A DNA stretch of 40,418 bases, from the NCBI GenBank assembly GCA_028290545.1, contig JAQGJP010000004.1, positions 1 to 40,418 on the forward strand, read 5' to 3'. A program made the translations under genes and the position numbers. Under the pieces are notes generated by a model. That model made no database searches. It was not told the DNA's origin and saw only the letters and a list, made by a program, of their open reading frames with translations. Positions 9,079 to 16,616 of the stretch are shown here, one piece after another; within the stretch, counting starts at the first letter, position 1, and each line of letters begins with the position of its first letter. Origin of the DNA: Rhizobium sp. Lineage in GTDB: Bacteria; Pseudomonadota; Alphaproteobacteria; Rhizobiales; Rhizobiaceae.

Positions 9079-10137
9079 CTACAGAACCTTGCCGCGCGCG
9101 ACGACAGGCCAGACCTCAAGCCCGCGCGAGGCGGAAACGACATGAACGAAATCCGTCATGTTGGTGACGACGCAAGCATGATTGGGAACGATCCGAACCT
9201 TCTGGCCCACATCAAGCCCGATCGGACCATCCGAAACCAGCCTTCCATGCTCCTCGGACAGCTGATCGATGTTGATGTCATCCCGCCCGAGCACGTGGCC
9301 GTAGCCGGTCAGTCCCAACAGGTCCGACGTCAGCGCCTTGCTGCCGGCATCGATGATCGCGCGGTTGGCTGCAGGTACCGACACGACCGTGGCGAGGACA
9401 GTCAGTGCGCAATCCTTCCACGAACAGACGCCTCGTGCGACCAATGAGCGATCGTTATAAACATAAGTCCCCGGGCGATATTCCGTGGCCACGGGATTGC
9501 GGTTGGCGGTCATCATGTCCGGTGTGCCGCCGGTGGTGATCGTGCCAACGGCCAGTCCGTCCGCCACAATCAACGCCTTGGCTGCGGTCATGAATCGCTG
9601 GACGTGCAATTGTCCGCCGACCGGCGGATAGGTCATCAGCCCTCCAAAGGCCAGTCCGTCGGAGGCTGCGATATATTTCGCAAGCACGGCCGCGGCATCC
9701 GGCGTGGCAACGCCGCATCGGTCGGCACCCGTATTGCACTCCACCAGCACCCGGAGCGGCTTGGGTCGTCCGGCAAAGGCCTTCGAGAGGCCATCGACCA
9801 CCGCCGTGCTGTCGGCAACCACGCTGAGGCTGACCCGATCGGCCAGATCCAGGAGTTGCGAAAGTTTTTCGTCGCCAATGATATTATAGGTGATCAGGAC
9901 ATCCCTGATCTGGTCGCTGCCCTCCACCATGGAACGCGCTTCCGACACTTTCTGGCAGGTGATCCCGATGGCGCCGGCCTCAAGCTGCAATTCGGCCATT
10001 TTCGGCAATTTGTGCGTCTTGATGTGCGGTCGCACCTTGAAGCCATGCTGGTCAGCGAAGGACTGGAACCTGATGATATTCTTCCTGACAATATCAAGAT
10101 CAATCATCACCGCCGGCGTTTGGATTTCAACACTCAT
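9079..10137 (-). CDS. D-threonine aldolase / D-serine dehydratase-like PLP enzyme
   Basis: A 352-residue protein with an alanine-racemase-type N-terminal PLP barrel. The motif RPHIKTHK (36-43) carries the expected Schiff-base lysine K40, and the C-terminal domain has PNHAC, where H320 and C322 match the zinc ligands known from eukaryotic-type D-serine dehydratase. The family cleaves D-3-hydroxy-amino acids (aldolase) or dehydrates D-serine; the H-x-C pair leans toward dehydratase but does not prove it. AAGGG 6 bases before the ATG fixes the start. It is the first gene of the unit continuing with ridA and the deacylase, and the 373-base region before it carries repeated GGTGYA words. Confidence 0.9.
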   Translation of the reverse strand: MSVEIQTPAVMIDLDIVRKNIIRFQSFADQHGFKVRPHIKTHKLPKMAELQLEAGAIGITCQKVSEARSMVEGSDQIRDVLITYNIIGDEKLSQLLDLADRVSLSVVADSTAVVDGLSKAFAGRPKPLRVLVECNTGADRCGVATPDAAAVLAKYIAASDGLAFGGLMTYPPVGGQLHVQRFMTAAKALIVADGLAVGTITTGGTPDMMTANRNPVATEYRPGTYVYNDRSLVARGVCSWKDCALTVLATVVSVPAANRAIIDAGSKALTSDLLGLTGYGHVLGRDDINIDQLSEEHGRLVSDGPIGLDVGQKVRIVPNHACVVTNMTDFVHVVSASRGLEVWPVVARGKVL

Positions 10138-10510
10138 GCCCGACCCTTTTTCATTCCATTTCGTTTGCTGAGCGCCCTCGGCTCGGCGTGGCAGCTGGCC
10201 AGATATCGTGCGTTGATCCGACTGGCAATCCCGTTGCAAGTTCAGGCAGTGTCGCGGAAGCACTGCTTCAGGCCAAATGCCGATTTGACATGCCTGAAGT
10301 CGAAAAAGGCATAAGCCCGGACTTCAGATCGACGGGATTCGGTGCACTGAAAAACAATCATGTCCCGGCACGTGGTGTACCGGGATTCCTGGTGCATCGA
10401 TGTTTCCGATGGGTTGGGTACACCCGGAAGTGCCCCTGGGCGTCACAAGTCACGCCACGCTACGGGACATGATTCGGGACGCGGTCACGCAATCCCGTCA
10501 TCAAGAGCTC
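10138..10510. promoter_or_regulatory. Intergenic region upstream of the D-amino operon with GGTGYA repeats
   Basis: No convincing gene is seen in these 373 bases. Four copies of GGTGCA/GGTGTA lie within 84 bases (10341, 10374, 10391 and, inverted, 10419-10424). Two of them form an inverted repeat GGTGTACC (10374-10381) / GGTACACC (10417-10424). This may be the regulator-binding region of the aldolase-ridA-deacylase operon. No clear -10/-35 pair was identified. Confidence 0.3.
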
Positions 10511-11938
10511 TCACCAGATCTGCGGACTGGATTTCGGTTCAAGCGACGTGTCGAATCCCCCAAACGCACGGGTTCTGGCTTCCAGGCCGTCGGCCAGTTG
10601 CTCGGCCAGCCGCAATCCGGCGCGGAGTTCGGAATTGGCGAAATATGTCAACACCTCCACCGCCAGATCCTCGCGGCCGGCGTCGAGCAATAGCGATGCG
10701 GCCTTCTGGATGTTTTCGGCGAGCGGCGTCAGCCGCGCTTCATGGGCAACGAAGACGCGTTCGAGGTCGGGGATGCTGGCCTCGGGATCACGAAGCGCCA
10801 GATAGAGGAGCCGCTTGCAGATCGCCACGGCCGATCGCGACGCCTCGATCCCCTGCGGGACCATGGAAACAGTGTCGGTCAGTCCCCTGAGCGCATGGCG
10901 CGTGTCCATGAAGCGTGCATGCTCGCCAGATGTCAAAAAGCGGTGCTGGCGATATTCCTCGGCGATTTCGGCCATGCCAAGGAACACGGGCATGAAGGGG
11001 GCGGCGACAGCGCCGATCGGCGCGTGCCAGAGCATCCTGAGCGCCGGATGTGCCGGGTCGACAAGCGGCACGACCTGACCGTAGCCGGCGGTGTCGCCGG
11101 TCAGCTTCGGCGTGCGGATGGCCCAGATCACGTCTTCCAGGGTAATTTTACCCGGCTTTTCGGCGCGGCGCGCCATTTCCGCTTCGATCCATCGCGCGCC
11201 TTCCCATGGGCCGCGGCCGTCGCCGTAGACTGAGTTGACATCGAACCCGCCGCCGACCGTGTGCCAGCCCCGGCTGACCGCGAAATCGATGAAATGATCC
11301 GGGAACAGGAAATCGTCATTGGGCGCGTTCGGGATTTCGCCGATATAGCCCGGCCGCGACGCACGGATGCTATTGTCCCCAAGCCTCTCGGCCACCCATA
11401 ATTTCTGCCCGCCGGCGCATTCGATGACCACCCAGGCCTCCTGCGGATCGGCGATGATGTGGGAATTGCCGCCATAGGTCGAATAGCCATAGGTGGCGAT
11501 CAGTTCGCCGATCAGTTCGACGCCTTCGCGGGCGGTGCGGGCGCGCTCCAGCACCAGCTTTGCCAGATCGCTGTAGTTGGGTCCGGTCTGGTCGGCGGGC
11601 GTCATGGCGATCAATTCGGCCCGCGAGGTCGACCAGATGTCGCGCACGGCCACGCCATACTCGTTCAGGCCGCCGTTGGCGAGGGGTGCCGGTACCCCCT
11701 TGTAATACGAATAGCAGACGCGGATGTGTCTCGCGGTGACCGGCACTTGCGGGATTTCGCTCAGCACGCCAGGCAGATCGGCTTGCGGCGTGACACCGAC
11801 GGTGATCGTCGCTCCGGCAGCATGACGCGTTTCCTCGATGATTTCGAGCCAATGGCTCGAAGGCTCATCACCATAGCCGGCCAGATAGGCGTGGCCGGTG
11901 GCCGTCAGGTTCTTGCCGATGTAGAGGCCGTAGCTCAT
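10511..11938 (-). CDS. C69 family peptidase (dipeptidase-like)
   Basis: A 475-residue protein similar to the PepD/DipA group of N-terminal-nucleophile hydrolases: early GYGDEPSSHWLE, the NEYGVAVRD segment, TYGYSTYGGNSHIIAD and EAWVVIECAGGQKLWVAERL, all at the expected spacing. Classical members use a cysteine exposed by processing; here no cysteine is near the start and the residue after the initiator Met is Ser (MSYGLYIG), so Ser2 may be the nucleophile. It probably releases amino acids from dipeptides or cleaves a linear amide in the cytosol. It lies upstream of the D-amino operon in the same orientation, 373 bases away, so it is likely transcribed separately. Confidence 0.87.
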   Translation of the reverse strand: MSYGLYIGKNLTATGHAYLAGYGDEPSSHWLEIIEETRHAAGATITVGVTPQADLPGVLSEIPQVPVTARHIRVCYSYYKGVPAPLANGGLNEYGVAVRDIWSTSRAELIAMTPADQTGPNYSDLAKLVLERARTAREGVELIGELIATYGYSTYGGNSHIIADPQEAWVVIECAGGQKLWVAERLGDNSIRASRPGYIGEIPNAPNDDFLFPDHFIDFAVSRGWHTVGGGFDVNSVYGDGRGPWEGARWIEAEMARRAEKPGKITLEDVIWAIRTPKLTGDTAGYGQVVPLVDPAHPALRMLWHAPIGAVAAPFMPVFLGMAEIAEEYRQHRFLTSGEHARFMDTRHALRGLTDTVSMVPQGIEASRSAVAICKRLLYLALRDPEASIPDLERVFVAHEARLTPLAENIQKAASLLLDAGREDLAVEVLTYFANSELRAGLRLAEQLADGLEARTRAFGGFDTSLEPKSSPQIW

Positions 11939-11974
11939 GTCTGTCCCGCCGCATGTTATTGATTGCTGTATTCA

Positions 11975-12133
11975 TTATTGTCCGGGCGGCCGGGCCATGA
12001 GCTTCAATCCGTCCGGTGAAATCCAAGCGAACATATCGCAAGATTCCGGCCGGCGGTCGCGGAAAACGACCGGTTGCCGTCGGATTTCGGCCATGATCTG
12101 CCGGCTGCCGGGTTTGACCTTGATATCAACCAC
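11975..12133 (-). CDS. Possible small protein (52 aa), hypothetical
   Basis: Directly after the stop of the first alkyltransferase gene, and in its frame, an open frame runs to a TAA at 11975. From a GTG at 12133 it would encode VVDIKVKPGSRQIMAEIRRQ and about 32 more residues, ending LMARPPGQ. The codons are rich in G/C third positions like the neighbours and the peptide has a plausible globular composition. There is no strong ribosome-binding site. It could be a short gene, or the decayed 3' end of a longer alkyltransferase reading frame separated by one TAG. Confidence 0.3.
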   Translation of the reverse strand: MVDIKVKPGSRQIMAEIRRQPVVFRDRRPESCDMFAWISPDGLKLMARPPGQ

Positions 12134-12148
12134 CCAACCGGAACCCGC

Positions 12149-12712
12149 CTAGAATTCCAGCGATTGCTGCACCGGCTTGGGTGGCGCAACCTGCACGCCT
12201 TCCAGCTCCAGCATGTGGGCCTTGGCCGCCGAGCCGCCGGGAGCGGAGAAGCCGCCAATTTTGCCGCCAGCCGCCAGGACCCTGTGACAGGGAATGATCA
12301 GCGCGACCGGGTTACTGGCCATGGCCTGGCCGACGTCCCTCGCGGCTTCCGGGCCGGCGCCGAGTTCCTTCGCCAAGCTGCCATAGGTGGTCGTCCGCCC
12401 CCAGCCGACACGCCGGGCGGCGGCATAAATCTCCCTGTAGAAGGCGTCCTGCCCGTCGAGATCGAGCTTGACCGCCGAAAAATCGGTCGGCTCACCTTCG
12501 AAATATCGTTTTACGCCGGCAATGGTGTCGAGCACCTCGGCTGTCGGTTGGCCGGGCTCGGCGCCGGGCAACCGGCGCAACAGGTTTCGCTCGGTCGATT
12601 CGGCGCTTTGCGCAGGCAGTTGGAAACGCGTGATGCCGACGCTGTTCCAGGCGATGCCGCAATGGCCGCCGGCAGTCTCGAAGATGAGATAGTGCTGCGC
12701 TGCCCGACCCAT
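12149..12712 (-). CDS. Methylated-DNA-[protein]-cysteine S-methyltransferase (first copy)
   Basis: A 187-residue O6-alkylguanine-DNA alkyltransferase. The suicide acceptor motif is IIPCHRV with C142; before it come TTYGSLAKELG (the helix-turn-helix entry) and ASNP. It lacks the Ada-type N-terminal zinc domain. It removes alkyl groups from guanine O6 in DNA by transfer to C142. GGGAG 8 bases before the ATG supports the start. It lies 40 bases downstream of a second, divergent copy, and the two share only the core motif region, so this is an old paralogue pair rather than a recent duplication. The C-terminal tail after LELEG is longer than usual. Confidence 0.9.
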   Translation of the reverse strand: MGRAAQHYLIFETAGGHCGIAWNSVGITRFQLPAQSAESTERNLLRRLPGAEPGQPTAEVLDTIAGVKRYFEGEPTDFSAVKLDLDGQDAFYREIYAAARRVGWGRTTTYGSLAKELGAGPEAARDVGQAMASNPVALIIPCHRVLAAGGKIGGFSAPGGSAAKAHMLELEGVQVAPPKPVQQSLEF

Positions 12713-12752
12713 GTGGATCACTCCCGTGTTGCGAATTGCCGCTGGTGACCGG

Positions 12753-13250
12753 CTATGCCGCAGCCTTTTCAAACTTGCCTTCCAGCGTCAAAAGATAGCG
12801 CTTGGCCTCAAGACCGCCTGCAAAACCGGTCAACGAGCCGTCCGAACCGATCGCCCGGTGGCAGGGCGTGATGATCGAAACCGGGTTCCTGCCATTGGCG
12901 GCTCCCACCGCACGCGACGCCTTCGGATTGCCGACCTGCCGGGCAATCTCATTATAGGAGCGTGTTTCGCCGAAGGGAATCGTCAACAGCACCTGCCAGA
13001 CCTTTTTCTGGAACGCGGTGCCGGCCATGTCGAGCTTGATGCTGAACGCGGACCGTTTGCCGGCGAAATATTCCGCCAGCTGCTGTTCGGCCTGCAGAAT
13101 AACCGGATGGTCGGAACCATCGGTCAGTTCGCCCAGGCGTACCCGCTTGGGGCTGTCGTTTTCCCACAATATCGCCGCCAGGCCATCGTCGCTGGCGACC
13201 AGTGTCAGGGCGCCGACCGGGGATGCGATGATCTTGTAGGAGTAAGCCAT
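12753..13250 (-). CDS. ogt: Methylated-DNA-[protein]-cysteine S-methyltransferase (Ogt-like, second copy)
   Basis: A 165-residue Ogt-type alkyltransferase: N-terminal MAYSYKIIASPVGALTLVAS, FQKKVWQVLLTIPFGET, then SYNEIARQVGNPKASRAVG (DNA-recognition helix), NGRNPVSIITPCHR with acceptor C130, and GSLTGFAGGLEAKRYLL. All core motifs are canonical. It repairs O6-alkylguanine in DNA. GGAG 7 bases before the ATG sets the start at 13250. It is transcribed away from the RNA-ligase-like gene, and the 183 bases between the two start codons contain a LexA-type box, so DNA damage could influence it. It is probably co-transcribed with the second alkyltransferase gene 40 bases downstream. Confidence 0.94.
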   Translation of the reverse strand: MAYSYKIIASPVGALTLVASDDGLAAILWENDSPKRVRLGELTDGSDHPVILQAEQQLAEYFAGKRSAFSIKLDMAGTAFQKKVWQVLLTIPFGETRSYNEIARQVGNPKASRAVGAANGRNPVSIITPCHRAIGSDGSLTGFAGGLEAKRYLLTLEGKFEKAAA

Positions 13251-13362
13251 GTCCAATCTCCGTCTGGTTTTCCAAATGTGGTGCAAATGGCTGCGTACTG
13301 CCACCCGAAAACCAATGCGTAGGTGGAAAATTTTCCTGAAGCCTTTTTGGCACAGAGCATTT

Positions 13363-13377
13363 GTTCACTTTACGTTC
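13363..13377 (+). promoter_or_regulatory. Putative LexA operator (SOS box), GTTC-N7-GTTC
   Basis: GTTC (13363-13366), seven bases, GTTC (13374-13377): an exact match to the LexA-binding direct repeat established for alphaproteobacteria. It ends 56 bases before the start of the RNA-ligase-like gene and is 113 bases from the divergent ogt gene. This is a short consensus that can occur by chance, but the position in a divergent repair-gene promoter region favours function. Confidence 0.65.
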
Positions 13378-13433
13378 TTTACTTCAAGTACCGTTGGCGA
13401 TATTGTTTTTGCGGTTTTTTAGTGGAGGCGTCT

Positions 13434-14027
13434 ATGCAACTGGACCTTGGGTTTCATGAGGATTTGGGACGGCGACCGCCGCGCGTCGTGTCTGAACCGA
13501 GCAACAACCTGTTTGCCGCTCTGCAGCTCCAAAAATCACTGTTCGGTCAGGCAAAATATATAGCGACGGATCTGATGGCCCGTCATGGCATAGCCGGCCG
13601 GATGCGGCCATGGCACGTTACCTTGTTCAATCCACTCGAGAAAGAGCCGCTGTCCGAGGCACTTGTTCTTTATCTCAAGGAAGCCTTTTCCACGGTCAAT
13701 GCCGCAGGGTTTCAGCTCGTGCTGGATCGGGCAAAGAGTTTCAAGGTTCATGGAGGATGGGCTATCGTTTTATGCTGCAGCCAATGCCCCGAGGCGATCT
13801 TCGCGCTGCGGCGCAAAATAGTGGAGGCCTACCAGCAGCCGGGCCTGGATGTCGCAGACCGGAAGGCATTCACACCGCACATGACATTGTTCTACACCAG
13901 CAAACGCATGCCCGAACTGCAGATTAGAGAACCGATTACATGGACTGTTCGTGAATTTTCCCTGATTCTCAGCCTGTGGGGAAAGACGAGACACGAAGAA
14001 CAATGGTCATGGCCGCTATCGCCATGA
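13434..14027 (+). CDS. 2'-5' RNA ligase / cyclic phosphodiesterase (2H) family protein
   Basis: A 197-residue protein of the 2H phosphoesterase superfamily. The two hallmark H-x-T motifs are present: WHVTLF (H61, T63) and PHMTLFY (H149, T151), about 88 residues apart as usual. Family members open or close 2',5' or 2',3'-cyclic phosphate links in RNA or small nucleotides; the physiological substrate here is unknown. GGAGG 5 bases before the ATG fixes the start. It stands alone on the plus strand behind a LexA-type box and is divergent from a pair of alkyl-DNA repair genes, which hints at a role in the DNA damage response. Confidence 0.88.
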   Translation: MQLDLGFHEDLGRRPPRVVSEPSNNLFAALQLQKSLFGQAKYIATDLMARHGIAGRMRPWHVTLFNPLEKEPLSEALVLYLKEAFSTVNAAGFQLVLDRAKSFKVHGGWAIVLCCSQCPEAIFALRRKIVEAYQQPGLDVADRKAFTPHMTLFYTSKRMPELQIREPITWTVREFSLILSLWGKTRHEEQWSWPLSP

Positions 14028-14109
14028 ACTTCCAATCAGCGGGTGATAGTCTCGCGCCATTCCAGCCGCTATAAGATCCCGAAAACAATGGAATCAAACG
14101 GGATCTGAT

Positions 14110-14763
14110 TTGGAGACAACGCTTTATCTGCCGGTCAAAGCCTTCCTCGAGGCGGCGGGCTATACGGTCAAGGGCGAGATCGGCGGCTGCGATATCGTTG
14201 CGCTGAGCGAGGGCGAACCACCGGTCGTGGTCGTCTGCGAACTCAAGCGGAGCTTCAACCTCGAAGTGATCCTCCAGGCTGTCGACCGCCAGGCGGTGAG
14301 CGATGAAGTGTGGATCGCAGCGCGCGTATCGGCAAAGGGCAAGGGACGCGAGAGCGACCGGCGCTTCCGGGATCTCTGCAGGCGGCTGGGTTTGGGGATG
14401 CTCGGTGTGTCCGACAATGGCGTGGTCGATATCATTGTCAGCCCGATCTCGCCGATGCCGAAGAAGAACTCACGAAAGCGCTCGCGGCTGGTGGATGAAC
14501 ATCGGCGCCGCAAGGGCGATCCGGCGGTCGGCGGCAGTACGCGCAAGCCGATCATGACTGCATACCGTCAGCAGGCTCTCGTCTGCGCGACTGCCTTGCA
14601 GCAGGGGCCACTTCGGCCGCGCGACCTCAAGGCGACGGCACCTTTTGCCGCCAAGATCCTGCTGCACAACGTTTATGGCTGGTTCGAGCGTATCGATCGC
14701 GGCGTTTATGCCCTGACCGCATCCGGTATCGATGCGCTGAAGCGCTGGCCATCGGAACCATGA
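14110..14763 (+). CDS. DUF2161 family protein, PD-(D/E)XK nuclease-like fold
   Basis: A 217-residue protein starting at TTG with the peptide METTLYLPVKAFLEAAGY. The nuclease-fold signature is visible: E23 in KGEIGGCD, D28 and the E-x-K pair E44/K46 in VVVVCELKRSF. A basic linker (KKNSRKRSRL, about 118-127) leads to a C-terminal region, ending YGWFERIDRGVYALT, that looks like a winged helix. The family is annotated as putative phosphodiesterase; function is not established. No in-frame ATG exists upstream and the MET-LYLPVK start fits the family, so the TTG is believable. It is convergent with, and abuts, the PotA-type gene. Confidence 0.85.
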   Translation: METTLYLPVKAFLEAAGYTVKGEIGGCDIVALSEGEPPVVVVCELKRSFNLEVILQAVDRQAVSDEVWIAARVSAKGKGRESDRRFRDLCRRLGLGMLGVSDNGVVDIIVSPISPMPKKNSRKRSRLVDEHRRRKGDPAVGGSTRKPIMTAYRQQALVCATALQQGPLRPRDLKATAPFAAKILLHNVYGWFERIDRGVYALTASGIDALKRWPSEP

Positions 14764-15825
14764 TCATCGGCTGTCGCGCACCGGGATCGTGCTTTCCTTC
14801 GACCAGGTGAGGCTGATTTCCTCGCCGTCGCGGAGCAGTTCCATGCCTGCGTTCGGAACGACGACGCGCATCGTCATCCCGAGACAATCGACAAACACAG
14901 TCGAGCTGACACCGGCAAACATCCGCCGCGTGATCTTGCCGCGTACCTTATTGTCCGAAGCGGCAACGCCGTCGGCGAGAATGCGGATGCGCTCCGGCCG
15001 GATGGCGCATTGAACCTTGCCGCCGGTGCTCAATCCATCGACATCGCCGATGCGGATCAGGGTGCCATCGGCAAGCACCATGGCCTCGCCGTTCCATATG
15101 CCCGAAAGAATATTGGCGTCACCCAGGAATGTTGCGGCAAACAGCGTGCGCGGACGATTGTAGATCTCCTCCGGCCTGCCCTCCTCGATCAGGCGGCCGT
15201 CCTTCAGGATGCCGATCCGGTCGCTCATCGTCAGCGCCTCCTCCTGGTCGTGGGTGACGAAGATCGTGGTGATGCCGATCTCGCGCTGGATGCGCTTGAG
15301 CTCGACCTGCATATCGACCCGCAATGCCTTGTCGAGCGCGCCGAGCGGTTCGTCGAGCAACAGGACACGCGGATTGAAGACGAAGGCACGGGCGAGTGCG
15401 ACGCGCTGCCGCTGGCCGCCGGATAGCTGGTGCGGCCGGCGGGAACCGAGCTTTCCGAGCTGCACGAGGTCCAGCGCCGCGTCCACCTTGCGGGCCATTT
15501 CATCGCGTTTCACACCGCGTACATCAAGCCCGAAGGCGACATTCTGTGCGACCGACATATTGGGGAACAGCGCATAGTTCTGGAACACCATGCCGATCTG
15601 GCGCTTTTCCAGCGGCACGCGCTCGACGCTCTCGCCATCCATCTCGATCTGGCCTCTGTCGGGATAATCGAAGCCGGCGATCATCCTGAGCAGCGTCGTC
15701 TTGCCGCTGCCCGATGGTCCGAGAAGCGCGTAGAAGCCGCCATCCTCGAAACGGACCGACACATCGTCGAGCGCCTTGTGTGCACCGAACGTGCGCGACA
15801 GGTTCCTGACCTCGACACTCGCCAT
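14764..15825 (-). CDS. ABC transporter ATP-binding protein, PotA type
   Basis: A 353-residue ATPase: Walker A GPSGSGKT (36-43), signature LSGGQRQR (133-140), Walker B LLLDEP with D157/E158, H-loop in FVTHDQEEALTMSDR, and a C-terminal TOBE domain (from about 240) as in PotA and other CUT1/polyamine importers. It powers the two permeases encoded immediately upstream; its ATG overlaps the stop of the PotC-like gene by one base. It is the last gene of a seven-gene minus-strand unit starting with gntR. Its stop codon directly abuts that of the convergent DUF2161 gene. Confidence 0.94.
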   Translation of the reverse strand: MASVEVRNLSRTFGAHKALDDVSVRFEDGGFYALLGPSGSGKTTLLRMIAGFDYPDRGQIEMDGESVERVPLEKRQIGMVFQNYALFPNMSVAQNVAFGLDVRGVKRDEMARKVDAALDLVQLGKLGSRRPHQLSGGQRQRVALARAFVFNPRVLLLDEPLGALDKALRVDMQVELKRIQREIGITTIFVTHDQEEALTMSDRIGILKDGRLIEEGRPEEIYNRPRTLFAATFLGDANILSGIWNGEAMVLADGTLIRIGDVDGLSTGGKVQCAIRPERIRILADGVAASDNKVRGKITRRMFAGVSSTVFVDCLGMTMRVVVPNAGMELLRDGEEISLTWSKESTIPVRDSR

Positions 15826-16616
15826 TATTTTTCTCCCCCGAATTTATAGAAGCGCGCGGTGAACAGCATCAGGGCCATCGACAGCGCGATGATGATGGTC
15901 GATACCGCATTGATCTCCGGCGTGAAACCCTTGCGGATCGCCGCATAGATTTCGACCGGCAGCGTCGTCTGCCCCGGCGTCGCCAGGAAGTACGAAACCA
16001 CGAACTGGTCGAACGACACCGCGAAGGCAAACAGCCCGCCGGCGATGATGCCGGGCGCGATCCACGGCAAGGTCACCCGCCGCGTTACCTGCCACTGGTT
16101 GGCGCCGAGAGAACGGGCCGCTTCCTCGAGTTCCGGAGCGAAGGTCCTGAGCCGCGCATTGACGACGATGATCACATAGGGCAGCGCCAGCGCCACATGG
16201 CCGAGGATGATGGCGTGCAGACCACGGCCGATGCCGATGCCAAAGAAGAAGATCAGCATCGCCGTGCCGGTGATCAGCCAGGGAATGGCGATCGGCGGCA
16301 AGAGCAGCGCCTGCAACACTTTCTTGCCGGTGAACTCGTAGCGGTAAAGCGCCAGCGACGCCGCCGTACCCAAGACAGAGGCGATAATCGTCGTCAGCAC
16401 GGCGATCAACAGGCTGTTCCACGTCGCTTCGATCAACTGGTCATTGTGGAAGAAGGATTCGTACCACGTCGTCGTCCATTCCAGCGGCAGTTGATAGAAG
16501 GGCGAGGCGTTGAAAGACATCAGGCCCATGATGATGATCGGCAGATAGAGAAACGCAAGCAGCAGCCCGACATAAAGCCGGCCGATACCATTGAGAATGC
16601 GGGTGACCGGGTTCAT
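15825..16616 (-). CDS. ABC transporter permease, PotC type
   Basis: A 263-residue inner-membrane protein with about six segments; the first is LYVGLLLAFLYLPIIIMGLM (about 12-31), followed by a FNASPFYQLPLEWTTTWYE loop typical of PotC/PotI. The EAA loop EAARSLGANQWQVTRRVTLP is near residue 175. The start is the ATG at 16616, which overlaps the stop of the PotB-like gene as ATGA; an upstream extension read inside that gene is not real. It forms the translocation channel with PotB. Confidence 0.93.
   Translation of the reverse strand: MNPVTRILNGIGRLYVGLLLAFLYLPIIIMGLMSFNASPFYQLPLEWTTTWYESFFHNDQLIEATWNSLLIAVLTTIIASVLGTAASLALYRYEFTGKKVLQALLLPPIAIPWLITGTAMLIFFFGIGIGRGLHAIILGHVALALPYVIIVVNARLRTFAPELEEAARSLGANQWQVTRRVTLPWIAPGIIAGGLFAFAVSFDQFVVSYFLATPGQTTLPVEIYAAIRKGFTPEINAVSTIIIALSMALMLFTARFYKFGGEK

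Noticed and set aside
10440..10560. tRNA-like GGTTCAAG and CGAATCCCC words near the C69 gene end
   Set aside because: They do not fit a cloverleaf with an acceptor stem and lie partly inside a coding region.
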